From the NCBI GenBank assembly GCA_963682055.1, contig OY821745.1, positions 10,051,501-10,115,500 of the forward strand: a stretch of DNA of 64,000 nt, written 5' to 3'. Positions 12,601-23,002 of the stretch are shown here, one piece after another; the stretch's first letter is position 1, and every line of letters begins with the position of its first letter. A program made the position numbers and the translations under genes. Origin of the DNA: Primula veris. Its lineage: Eukaryota; Streptophyta; Magnoliopsida; Ericales; Primulaceae. The notes beneath the pieces are model-generated. The model ran no database searches and had not been told where the DNA came from. It saw only the letters and a list, made by a program, of their open reading frames with translations.

Positions 12601-15600
12601 CGCACAGAAGTAAATAAATCAGATTCAAATTGGTTATCAAGTTTGTTAGATGGAGCAAGCACGATCTCAAGCTCCTCCACTTCAACCTCACATCCTTTAC
12701 CTTTCCAAGGCATTGTAACTAATAAAGACCCAATTGATCCTTCTTTAACATATACAGCTGCATCAGCACCAAACTGGAAAGAATTAAAATAGGAAGATAT
12801 CAGCAAACCTAAAATATGCCGCCAGTACAGTCCACCGTATAATATATCAGCAACCTAAGATTTTTTTATGGGAACTTTGCCTGTACCGCACGAAATTTTA
12901 TTGCTGCTACCAAGTATAACACCACAAACTCAAAAGTATTTATACATGATAAAACAGACAGGTAGATATAGACACATATTCTACTGAGAAGCTAAAACCA
13001 ATAAGAAAATATCTTGCTAAAATAACAGAACTTTAATTTTAAAACTCAAATTTTACTTGATTAGCACATCGACTCATTAATTATTTATGGTAAACTACTT
13101 CTAGTAAACAAATTTCCCTCGTGACAGAAAATCATGTCTCCATTCTAGTACTACCTATAACACCACAACATGAAAATAACAAAAATGAAGAGATCTATAC
13201 ATAAATAAAACATACAGTCTTCTAAAAGACGCAAGGCTGGTCTAGGCGAAAAAAGATCGCTGAGTGCCTAACCCGGCCTAATCACCACTCAATACCTACG
13301 CGGATCATCTTCCCCTAACGCCTAATCTTTGCTAATGCCTAATTTCCACCAAGGCTCCCTTTTTATAACACTAGATACAAATAAACATATATTGAAAGAT
13401 GCAGAGAACTTTTGATTGAGGAAGTCGACGTTGAGTGCAAGACAATTAGTCTCCTAGAAAGTTAAAAATGATTAAATCTTAAAATCTGTTACAACACTGC
13501 ATAATTTGCAAGACAATTAACTCAAAGATAGCTTGATTGGCAAATTAAATCCCTAATTATATAGTACATATGATACTCCTGATGGAAAAAAAAATCCTTC
13601 CTGGCAAAAAATCGTGTCTACAATAATATGAACAGCATTACAAACTCAAAAATAACAATAAAGAAGAGACACGTATATAAATGGACACGTACAGTGTTCT
13701 AAAACGCCCAACGCTGTTCTAGGGGAAAAAAGACTACCTAATCACAACTTAGAATCTAAGTGTCTTATCTTCGCCTAATGCCTAATCAAGGGTTAACAGT
13801 TAACACTCAGGCCCCTAATCACTGCTACTGTGTATAACACAACAAACTGGAAAATAGCAATATATAAGAGACCGATACACAAACAGATAAGCAAGAGTTC
13901 CAAAAGGCGCAAGGTTGCTCTAGAAGAAAGAAGACTGCCTTACACCTATTCCCACCTAAACACGGGTTAACATCTAGGCACCTAATCTCCGCCTAATGCC
14001 TGAATTCCGCCTAATCACCGTCTAACAGTTAGGCGCCTAATCACCCCTTCTGTGTTTATACCACAAACCAAAAAGCAACAATAATCATTTACTAAGATTC
14101 TTTTATTGGACCTTTCCCATCCGGACACAAAGGCCACTTTGGCATCAACTTTATTTTTAGCAGTTTAAGCTTTTTTCTTAAAAAGCAAGCGGTTTAAACT
14201 TTTAGTTTACAAATGAGCTAAAAAGCAAGAAAGCAAAAACTAGGATTTTGTACCTTTTCCTAGCTTTGTCCTCAATCCTCACCTTTTTGGAATATGTACA
14301 CATAATTTTCTCGTCTTACCATCACATCGGCGGTGGATCAAATAATTATTCAGAAACGCGGAAAATTAAAAAGCCAATTCGAAAAGCAATCCTAATAAAA
14401 ACTACTTTTATTAACCCGTTGCCAAATTCGCCACCACGGCTTTATTAAAGCTGGTGCTTTTTGGTCACTGCTGCTATTAAGCATCTTATTGGCCACAAAA
14501 GCTGATACCAAACATGCCCAAAATTCGGTCTCTGCTACTGTGTTAACAACACGTGATAAATACATGCACACACTGTTCTACTACAAAGCTAAAACTAATC
14601 GAGTTTTAGAATCTGGTGCTGATTCGGAATAACCTCCATCTCACTTAACTCTGAGCTCAACTTGATTATCACACGATTCATAAATCATTTACCTAAGCTA
14701 CTTCCATTAAATAAATTCCCCTCCCTGACAGAAAATTGTATCTCCAAAATGAGAGATAGACACATACATATATCCAAAATGAGAGATAGACACATACATA
14801 TACAAGGCGGTCCGGCGCCTTTTTACACCTGAGCCGTACAATTTTTCAGGCATTTTTTTAACTATATCTGAGAAATTCATATCATGCGTAAAAAAACATA
14901 AAAATTACGAAATCCAAACCATACTGTAATAAAGAAAAATATTTTCTTTTACATTACCCAACAAAAAAAGTCTAAATGGTGACGAGAATAGTGACGGGTT
15001 TTTTTTGTGATGAGCTGGCGATAGTTTTGTGACAGGTTATCTAATTAGTGGCAGCACACCTTTTGACTCTCACTAAATCAACAATATTTTGTAGTGATAT
15101 TAGAAAACAACTTGACTATGAAAAAAAAAAACTTTTTGTGCCTGTGCTATCTGACTCACTTGTCTTATACCAAAACCGGCCATGTACATAGATACATACA
15201 GTATTCTAAATGGCGCCTGATCACCGCCCAAATATAGATACATATACAGTGTTCTAAAAAGGGCCTAATCGCTGCCTAAAACTAAAACGCCTGATCACCA
15301 CCTAACACAACAAAGTCAAAAGTAACGAAATATAATAAATAGACAATTAGATACATAGATATATTAGAATAAATGAGAGATAGATACATACAAATATAGC
15401 TACATATATACATAGATACATACAGTGTTCGTAAAAGCGCCAAATCACCGCATAACACAACAAACTCGTAACTAAACATACATATATAAATACAGTGTTC
15501 TAACAATAAACGAGCGATAGATACATATAGTGTTCTAAAATGTGCGTGCCTAATCACACAACAAACTCGAAAGTAACAAAACATAACAAATAAACAGATA

Positions 15601-15833
15601 TATAGATACATATGAAAGTATAATTATACCTTGAGGTTAATAAAGTCGACGTTGAGAGCGAGATCAGATAAATGAATAGTGCCCTTGCTGAGCTGGACAT
15701 CGAGGTGATCGAGGTCGATATCGCCTAATATCAACTGACCTAACTTTTTTTTCAATAAAAACTTGCAAACCCTCTTCACTGCCCACCGTGAAAACATCGC
15801 CTCCGCCGATTTCGCTATGTTCCATGGAAACAT
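3261..15833 (-). CDS. ATG2: Autophagy-related protein 2 (ATG2), 13 exons, complete
   Basis: ATG2 is a rod-like lipid-transfer protein that bridges the ER and the growing phagophore and works with ATG9 and ATG18/WIPI. Exons on the minus strand are 15833-15630, 12773-11656, 11218-11070, 10798-10632, 10490-7530, 7449-7337, 7218-7017, 6769-6656, 5983-5876, 5782-5650, 4822-4623, 3843-3650 and 3456-3383 plus a tail. All are phase-compatible and give 1912 residues before the tail, near the usual plant size (about 1,900). Residues 1-110 match the plant chorein-N region (start [17 protein letters not shown]). Residues about 1530-1912 match the ATG_C region, with [30 protein letters not shown]-like [15 protein letters not shown] and [15 protein letters not shown]. 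The start is the only ATG in exon 1 in frame with the conserved N-terminus. The last exon either reads through from 3383 or splices to 3295; both give the stop at 3261. Identity is secure; the last few residues are not. Confidence 0.93.
3515..3645. repeat. Compound microsatellite (CA, CATA, AT, GA) in ATG2 intron 12
   Basis: The 193-bp intron between exons 12 and 13 is filled mainly by consecutive simple repeats: ACACAC runs, ACATACAT runs, ATATAT and GAGAGA. On the gene strand the CT-rich run begins a few bases after the donor GTGCGTC. Length polymorphism is expected here. Confidence 0.85.
6811..6872. repeat. Three 20-bp tandem repeats in ATG2 intron 7
   Basis: The unit AGAGCATAAAAATAATGCCT is repeated three times with almost no change, inside the GC-AG intron between 6770 and 7016. 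Confidence 0.85.
7017..7218 (-). CDS. ATG2: ATG2 exon 7, ending at a GC splice donor
   Basis: The exon runs from the acceptor ATTCAG to codons Y-F-Q, then the genomic sequence is CAG|GCAAGA. The next exon (6769) starts K-F-D-I-W-P, which continues the conserved ATG2 sequence in phase 0. No GT gives this junction, and reading on meets a stop within 16 codons. The intron is therefore a GC-AG intron whose donor fits the known strong GC consensus (AG|GCAAGT) at most positions. Confidence 0.82.
7530..10490 (-). CDS. ATG2: ATG2 large central exon 5
   Basis: This single 2961-bp exon codes residues about 547-1533, the long beta-groove rod between the chorein-N and ATG_C ends. It is open throughout. 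It begins after the acceptor GTCAACAG with V-C-P-Q-E-R-N-F-K and ends H-E-A-P-W-K-L before the donor GTAACA at 7529. An internal Met at 10457 is not the gene start, because conserved upstream exons splice to this one in frame. Confidence 0.9.
12774..15629 (-). repeat. ATG2 intron 1: mosaic of degenerate repeats
   Basis: This 2856-bp intron carries repeated blocks. A motif like ACAGTGTTCTAAAAGGCGC occurs, more or less changed, near 13217, 13692, 13890, 15200, 15250, 15423, 15490 and 15527. It is followed by runs of CCTAATCACCGCCTAA. A longer block (TTCCC-CCCTGACAGAAAAT, then AACAAACTC, then ACATA) recurs near 13110, 13580 and 14705. A 30-bp unit is directly doubled near 14740-14805. There is no coding content on either strand beyond chance ORFs. 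The pattern suggests nested or tandemly expanded non-autonomous elements inside the intron. Confidence 0.7.
15630..15833 (-). CDS. ATG2: ATG2 exon 1 (start codon, chorein-N beginning)
   Basis: This exon codes residues 1-68. It starts at ATG 15833 and ends with codons for N-L-K before the donor GTATAA at 15629. It joins in phase 0 to [12 protein letters not shown] in exon 2. The amphipathic, basic segment around residues 15-35 ([14 protein letters not shown]) and the following [13 protein letters not shown] are hallmarks of the lipid-transfer chorein-N motif shared by ATG2 and VPS13. Confidence 0.93.
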
Positions 15834-15844
15834 CCCCTCTATGT

Positions 15845-15847
15845 ATT

Positions 15848-15878
<31 letters not shown>

Positions 15879-15885
15879 GTATGTA
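15845..15885. repeat. CT/AT microsatellite upstream of the ATG2 start codon
   Basis: A CT run followed by an AT run lies 12-50 bases upstream of the ATG2 start (GA/TA on the gene strand), probably in the 5' UTR or core promoter. A second GA run lies near 15965-15980. GA/CT tracts are common in plant 5' UTRs. No TATA box could be assigned with confidence. Confidence 0.6.
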
Positions 15886-16225
15886 TTTGTTTATTTATTC
15901 GATTTTGTTTGGGTTAGGGTTTTGTGATTATGAGAAAAAACCCAATTAATTGAAGTCTCATGAGAGAGGAGAGAGAGAGATAGAATTGGGTTTTAAAAAG
16001 AAGAGATGACTTGTTAAAACAGGAGGAGTTTTGTTTTGTTTGGGATTTTTAAAATCAAATGAAAACTGGTACTACTATTATATTTATATTTTTCATTTTA
16101 CTCTCTCGCCAAAGTGAGATCAAGTAACAACATTAGAATCCTAAAAATCTGATTTGGTTATCTTATGGGTTTTTTTTTAATCAATGATTTTTTTTTTCTT
16201 AAAGTGTTTATTAAAAAAAATCTGT
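15886..16225. promoter_or_regulatory. ATG2 upstream region (putative promoter)
   Basis: This non-coding AT-rich stretch lies immediately 5' of ATG2 on the minus strand and contains GA runs. It is bounded upstream by repeat DNA starting about 16226, so the repeat-free promoter is only a few hundred bases. No specific element was identified. Confidence 0.35.
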
Positions 16226-16370
16226 AAAATTTGACTTTTTTTTATATTTTTTAAGTATTTATTGTTTATTTTGGTAATTTATAAGTTAATAATATTAATA
16301 ATTACCCACACAATGTAAAAACTCAAATTTTACATATTTTTTTAATAATCACTCTAGAAATAAAATAACA
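16226..16370. repeat. Left half of a dispersed repeat split by an insertion
   Basis: This segment (TTTGACTTTT ... GGTAATTTATAAGTTA ... CAAATTTTACA ... AATAATCACT) matches 33382-33532. The match is interrupted at 16371 and resumes at 18358, showing that the 16371-18357 block was inserted into a pre-existing repeat copy. Confidence 0.75.
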
Positions 16371-18357
16371 AATAATGTACAATAGGTACCATTTTTAAAG
16401 TTATATTACTTCTAGCTAACTTCATAAATTTCATATTTCTATAGGTACCACTTTTTAATTATTTAATTTATTTACCAAAACGACATACACATATTTCATA
16501 AAAAATGGAAAAAAAACACATAAAATTATATAAAATGCAAAACATCTCAAAATAAATGAAAAAAAATCATAAAAAATTATAAAAATTAAAAAAAATGCAT
16601 TTTTATAAAAAAATCACAAAAAATCAAAAAAAAATGAAAAAAAAAATATAAAAAATCACAAAATTTTAAAAAAATTACAAAAAAAATAATAATAAAAATT
16701 AAAAAAAAATCACAAAATATTATAAAAAATTAAAAAAAACACATAAAATTAAAAAAAAAATTAAAAAAATCACATAATATTATAAAAGATGAAAAAAATC
16801 ATAAAAAAATTTAAAAAAATGAAAAAAAATCACAAAAAATCACAAAAAATGAAAAAAAAATCACAAAGAAAATAAAAAAATCACAAAAAAATTATAAAAA
16901 ATCACAAAATCACAAAATTACAAAAAAAAATGAAAAAAATCACAAAAAAATCAATTTTATTGAACTTTATACACTTTCGACTATACTAGATGCACTTTCG
17001 ACTGAACCAGATGCACTTTTAGCTGAACTATATGCACTTTCATTTGAACCATATGCACTTTTAGTTGAATCAGATGCAGGTTTTACAGAACGATATGCAC
17101 TTTTATTGAACTAGATGCACTTTTTGTCTGAACCATATGCACTTTCAGCTGAACCAGATATACTTTTAGTTGAACCATATACACTTTCAGTTGTACCAGA
17201 TGCACTTTTAGTTGAGTCAGATGTATTTTTAACAGAACTATATGCACTTTCGACTGTACTATATTCATTTTCGACTACAATATATGCATTTTTGACTTAA
17301 TTATATGTACTTTTCACTAAATTAGATGCACTTTAAGCTGAAACACATGTATTTTCAGCTAAACCAGATGCACTTTTAGCTGAACTATATGCATACTCAC
17401 TTTTATTGAACTATATTTACTTTCGACTGAATTGTATGCACTTTCAACGGAACTAGATGTACTTTCAGCTGAATTGAATGCAATTTCAACTCAAATTTAT
17501 GCATTTTTGACTAACTATATACACTTTCGACTAAACTATATGCACTTTTATTGAACTATATACGCTTTTGACTGAATTATATGTATTTTTGACTGAACTA
17601 AATACACTTTCAACTCATTTAGATTAAAAAATGCACATTTATCATGAAAAAACAATTTTTTTGTATAAAAAAATCAATTTTCGATATAAAAAGTGTTATA
17701 TTGACAAAAAAAAATATATTTTTTGTAATTTTTTAAAAAGTTTATGATTTTTGTAATTTTTTTTATAATGTTTTGTGATTTTTTATAAGTTTTTGTGATT
17801 TTTTATATTTTTTTTGATTTTTCGGTATAAAAAGTGTTATATTGACAAAAAAAATTATATATTTTTTTTGTAATTTTTTAAAAAGTTTGTGATTTTTTCA
17901 TTTTTTGTAATTTTTTGTAATTTTTATAATTTTTTATAATTTTTTTTGTGATTTTTGTATTTTTAATAATTTTTTGTCATTTTTGGTGAATTTTTATAAT
18001 TTTTAGTATTTTTTTATAATTTTTTACGATTTTTGTGATTTTTTGTGATTTTTTGTGAGTTTTTGTTATTTTTTATGATTTTTTGTGATTTTTTTCATTT
18101 TTTTTTATAATTTTTTGTTTTTTTTTTATGATTTTTTTTATTTTTATAATTTTTGTGTTTTTTTTTATTTTGTTGTAATTTAAAACTATTTTTTGGGTTT
18201 GTAGAAAGATAAAATATATATATTTATATTTTGGTTTCTATGACAATTTAGTAGATAATCTAAATAATTAAAAAGTGCTGCCTATGAGTAATGTGAACTT
18301 ATCAAAATATTTAGGAGGAATATAAGTTGTTATGATATATTTATAGGGAATTATCCC
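16371..18357. mobile_element. Non-autonomous TIR element with a 21-bp satellite core
   Basis: The block is flanked by the direct repeat ATAAAATAACA (16360-16370 and 18358-18368), an 11-bp target duplication. Inside, 16441-16466 (ATAGGTACCACTTTTTAATT) is inverted at 18261-18285, and weaker inverted similarity extends outward. Then come an A-rich arm of AAAATCACAAAA words (16500-16960), a core of 21-bp tandem repeats (16967-17630) and a T-rich arm of GTGATTTTTT words (17640-18190) that mirrors the A-rich arm. There is no transposase. A target duplication of 9-11 bp and long imperfect TIRs fit a Mutator-like (MULE) non-autonomous element; that class is an inference. Confidence 0.68.
16967..17630. 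repeat. 21-bp minisatellite array, about 31 copies
   Basis: The unit is close to CTGAACCAGATGCACTTTTAG, with variants (GAACTATATGCACTTTC). Spacing of the GCACTTT word is mostly 21 bases. Short ORFs with a 7-residue repeat arise on both strands only because 21 is a multiple of three. Confidence 0.85.
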
Positions 18358-18450
18358 ATAAAATAACACGTTGATTTAAAAAAAAATTAAAAAAAAAGTA
18401 CAAATACATATAAAAAACAATAATATTACCAAAATAATATCTTATAAATA
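18358..18450. repeat. Right half of the split repeat
   Basis: GTTGATTTAAAAAAAA ... ACAAATACATATAAAA matches 33528-33605 and completes the copy broken at 16371. It is followed by a 19-bp direct doubling containing AAATATTACCCCTGCAA near 18453-18492. Confidence 0.65.
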
Positions 18451-18734
18451 TGATCAAATATTACCCCTGCAATCAAATATTACCCCTGCAACTCTAACGC
18501 TAACAAAATTATGTTAGTTATGAGTTTCAATAAAATAATGTGAATCGGGGTTTTGGAGGAGGATATGCAAGCACATAGGTTCTCTTACATATTTCTTATT
18601 ATTTAAATAAAAACTTGATTTTTATTTTTTTATTTTGCATGACTAGTTTATAGTTATATAATTCTTTTAGTTTTTTATTCATTTGCTTATTTTCATCAGA
18701 TATTAGTATTTATCTTAATTTTTTTAATATAAAT

Positions 18735-19320
18735 ACTAGAGGTGAGTAAAAAATCCGTAAACCTAACCCGTGCGGATTGAAACGAGTTGAGTGTAAAAAA
18801 CTATTAATCCCCCCACCCAAATCCGTTACATATTTTGTGGGTTGAGTTAGAGTTGGTGTTTATAAATCGCTGATTAGTTCGTCCTAATCCATTTCAACAC
18901 ATAATATAATATATAAATATCAATATATACATTATGTGTATTTCAATATACTAACTTCCCACTCTTATTCTCTAATTCTATTGTACTTTTGTTACGACTT
19001 ATTCGTTTGTGAATGTTATAAACGTATTTTAATTGGTTTTAGTTTGTATTTCTCTTTGAAATATTCAATTTATTTTAAAATTTATGTTATTATGCAAATT
19101 ATGAAAAATAGGGTATCAAAATAAAAATTTAAGAATCAAACTAAATCCAACTCATCATAGCCCGCAATTTATTTTGTGGTTTGGGTTGGGTTGGGTTGGG
19201 TTGTGGTTTTTATTGTAACGGGTTGAGTTGTGGTAGATTGAAATTTAAATTTTAGCAACCCGTCCCAATACGTCCCGTGATTTTTTTTACGAGTTAGGTT
19301 AGTGTTGAGTTCAATAAATA
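18735..19320. repeat. Element with GGGTTGGGTT-type ends
   Basis: AACCCGTGCGG/AACGAGTTGAG motifs at the left and GGGTTGGGTTGGGTT, ACGGGTTGAG and CCCGTCCCA motifs at the right enclose an AT-rich middle. It resembles the simple-motif TIR elements common in plant intergenic DNA. No target duplication was established. Confidence 0.4.
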
Positions 19321-20460
19321 AATGTGAGTGAAAAGTGAAAAATTATATAAGAGAGAAAATATAAGTAAACAATTTCGTTTCTCAAAATTTGATTTTTTAA
19401 AATTTGAGGAAAGAAATAAGAAAGAGGTTGTGAAAGAAAATTAAATATTTTTTGGCGAAGTTTACCAAGATTTGAGTAAAACTATAGTCTGCGCAACCTA
19501 AAAATGCTTGATGTTAGTTTGATATTTTAAAATAAAAAAGAATACTATGAAAAGAACTTGCAATTAGACCCCGTAAGCTATTTATATTTTTTAACTTACT
19601 CTATCAATGATAAGATTTAACTTTATGTACCATAGTTCGATTTGGGAAATTGATTCAGTGTCGGCCCAATGTTTAACATCTTAGTTCGGATAAAAAATAT
19701 TTATTATATTTACTATTACATTTTTATTGGACAAAAAAATACATTTTTTTATAAAGTTTTTATTAAAACTATTATTTTCGGTCCCTCACCCCAGTCGGCG
19801 GCTCCTTTTGGCGTACACAAGAGCCGACTCTGAATTAATCTTAGGTTCTTTATGTTTGTCAAGGTAAATTCGTAAATGAATGTACGGTAGTTAGAGAGAG
19901 ACTATTTTGTACAAGACGGATCGTGTTTATTTAGGAGATCAGCACTAGCAGTCTAGCACTTTGTCATCTCCATCATCACCTTAGTTATTGTATTTCATCT
20001 CGTGTTTGAGTAGTTTAACTTAATCATGTATTATATGTTCGATTTACGAATTACGATTGACCCTTGCCCAGTTTTACCAGTTTGTTATAGATTATATTTC
20101 TTTTTGGCATGTGTATTTACAAGAAATATTCATGCTTACTGTGAGAAGAATTTACAAGTGCAAATTTAACTCAAATTAATCTTACCGGCAAAACGAGAGT
20201 ATTTTTTTTAACAAACACACATTGTAAGTCCACCTATTTTTTCCTGCAACTAAAGATCAAAACAAATATAATGATAAATAATTATCTAAAATTAATGGGC
20301 TTAATTTCACTGTAGATAAAGCATGGGGTTCTTAAACTTTACAAGGTTATTTTTTCTTGAAACATTTACAAGGTTATATGTTCAACCAGATTAATTGTTT
20401 AAGAGATAATTGTCGATAGCTTCAGAAAACTTGACTTATTTAAAGTTTAAGTATGGGGAC
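19321..20460. other. Intergenic, no gene seen
   Basis: AT-rich and without a coding signal. A short patch at about 19780-19835 (CCAGTCGGCGGCTCC ... AGAGCCGACTC) is GC-richer than its surroundings and contains inverted words, possibly a transposon end. Confidence 0.4.
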
Positions 20461-20462
20461 CA

Positions 20463-21204
20463 AACTTATTTAAGTTCTGCTCCGGCCCAATTAAAAAATT
20501 CACCCAATAAATAAACCCAAAAATTCAAAATAAAAAAAAAAAACTTCAAAAACTTCAAAAAAAAAGTCAAAAAAAAAACAATTAAAAAAATATAATTTTT
20601 ATTAATAAAATCCTAAAAAAAATCAAAATACAATTAAAAAAATATTGTGTATCCACTTTATTGATTTTGTGTATGCACTTTTTCTGAATGTGTATGCATT
20701 TTTTAGTATTATATATGCACTTTGCGCAATTTAATATGCAATTTACGGATTGTGTATACACTTTGTAGATGTTTATGTATTTTTTTAGATGTGTATGCAA
20801 TTTTTATGAATGTGCACGCATTTTTTTTAAATGTGTATGTAAAATTCTCGATTTGTATACATTTTACTCGATTTTATATGCATTTTTCTCGATTGTGTAT
20901 GCACTTTATAGACTGTGTATGTACTTTTATTGATTGTATATGCATTTTTTTTTATTGTGTATGCAAATTTCTGGATTGTCTATACATTTTTATGTATTAT
21001 GTATGCATTTTTCGTATTGTGTATGTAATTTTCTGAATTATGTATGCATTTTTTTTATCGTTGTGTATGCATTTTTTCGTTTGTGTATGAACTTTTCTGA
21101 ATTATTTTTTAGAAGTTTTAAATTTTTTATGTTTTTTTTTTTTATGTTTTATCTATTTATATTTTCATTTGTTTTTATATTTTGGACTTGAACTTAAATA
21201 AATT
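20463..21204. mobile_element. Second satellite-cored inverted-repeat element
   Basis: AACTTATTTAAGTTC at 20463-20477 is inverted at 21190-21204 with one mismatch. Inward lie an A-rich arm (20520-20645), a core of about twenty 21-bp units (20646-21110, like TGTGTATGCACTTTTTCTGAA) and a T-rich arm (21110-21180). The layout is the same as 16371-18357 and the cores share the word TATGCACTTT. No target duplication was found, so the borders are provisional. Confidence 0.5.
20646..21110. repeat. 21-bp minisatellite array with TGTGTATGCA units
   Basis: Units of about 21 bases beginning TGTGTATGCA are followed by a T-run and a variable tail. Phe/Tyr/Cys-rich ORFs on the plus strand are translations of this repeat. 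Confidence 0.8.
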
Positions 21205-22773
21205 CTATTTTTTGGACGTGAGCTTAATAAAAGATCAAAAAATGGATAAGACAAAAAATTGCCAATCACTTAAACATCTAAGAAAGAACAATATTCGGTT
21301 ACTTGCAACTTTACTAAAATTTCAACTTAATTATTAGTATTTTTATTTTAGTCTTAATTTTGAGTTAGAAGCCCACAATCAAAGTTATGTTATATTTGAT
21401 GTACCGACTAGGTAACACGTAACAGGACGGACCCTAGGACAGGGTGGTCTTATAATTCTTGGTTACCAAAGAGATGTAATTTTGAAATATATAATTTTAA
21501 CATTTTTATTTCATAAATACATATAATAAAACTGTTTACTCCAAATAGTAGGGAGTATAAATTTCAAGTCCTGATCTATAATTTTATCCACATCCTACTT
21601 TTGCGAACCATCCTAAGTCCTACCGAATTAATCGACCAAATAAGTCGCTTATAAGCCATAAGAGGTTACGCTTGTGTCGAATAACGTTTCAGAATGAGAA
21701 TAATCCTGAAAGTGAAAAAGAAATAGTTTAGTAAGAAACGAGGGAGAAAAAGAATTTCATAACTTTTTTTTATAGTTTAATAAGAGTCCATGCATGTATT
21801 AAACTGTTAATAAATTTTCGTGAGCAGACATTCTAACACTGTAATTTACGGATGCTTGAATTAAGCTTGACTTGTATTGTTTAAACCGTAAATTTCTAAA
21901 CTAATTCGTGATCAATGAGGACACTTATTGAAAATATGCGTGCACATTTGATCATGTTTATAAGGTCATGCTTTGGTAATGTTTTTTATATGTATTTGTA
22001 ATTTTTTTCGATTTTTTTTGCCTTATTAAAGTTGATAATGGAGGAATAATCATACTTGTGATCTATCTATGCTAGTAATCGTGTCTCATACGTTGTGTGT
22101 GGGACGAGTAATGCAATAAAAATATAGAAAATATGTATAATTATGATATAAATAGGTGAATAATAATAAAAAAATATAATTTAAAATTTAAAAGAATATT
22201 TGGTTGTTAAAGAGGGATAAATAGTATTATTAGTTTTTACTTTTTATACTTTTATGTGATTATGATATTACTGTAATTAATATAAACATGTATGAGTATT
22301 TTTTTAAAAAATTAACTAAATTGGACAACATCATTTAACTTGGTTTAACTTATTCTAATAGAATGATGATGTTTTTTACTCACGTCCATAATCTATTACG
22401 TTATGATTGTTAATGTGATTTCTTGTATAGCATCATGCTAATTTGGTATGTTCATATTTTGAAGTAATATGCTCTTTGTCGCGATGCAACATATCCTTAT
22501 CACAATCAATTGATGCCTTGATAAAATAGTTGAATATATATCGATTAAGTATATATCTTATTACTGTACTAGGAGTATATTAGTTAATTTATCGTTACTA
22601 CATCTGCTAATTTATTTACGAGATTGATTTAGCTGCCTCTTGGGAAGCAGCTACACGTTGCATACTACCGTTGAGCACCAATAAAAATCATCCACACGTA
22701 TTAAAGAGAAATATTAAGGGGACTCAAATACTAATAAGTGAGCTCAAATTCAAATCTATTTTATGTTAATTAA
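21205..22773. other. Intergenic, no gene seen
   Basis: AT-rich sequence with stops in all frames. Nothing recognisable up to the target duplication at 22774. Confidence 0.5.
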
Positions 22774-22778
22774 CTACT

Positions 22779-23002
22779 TGTTGTAAGATATTATTGAACT
22801 ATTGAGCCTTACTCATAGTGGACCTAAGTTGGCCTTTCTATCTTGTATAACCCTAACCTCTAGTATATAAAGAATGTTAGAGTTCCTTTGTATTCATATA
22901 TTCTGATTAATAAAGTCTCTCTTATTATTGTTTCCCATACCTCTCTCTATATCTATACATATCTCTATATATATCTATAACGAGCTAATATGTCACACAA
23001 CA
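22779..23002 (+). repeat. 5' LTR of the 22.8-29.7 kb copia element
   Basis: Begins TGTTGTAAGATATT, ends CACACAACA. It contains a TATA-like TATATAAAG near 22864 and a CTCTCTATAT-rich 3' part. Its partner is at 29443-29666. Confidence 0.92.

Noticed and set aside
17083..17300. Heptad-like repeat proteins on both strands
   Set aside because: A 21-bp satellite gives 7-residue repeats in any open frame; both strands being open shows it is a by-product.
16967..17630. CRISPR-like array
   Set aside because: Units are contiguous with no unique spacers, and the host is a plant.
20722..21191. Phe/Tyr/Cys-rich membrane-like ORFs
   Set aside because: Translation of T-rich 21-bp satellite units; no start context and no family likeness.
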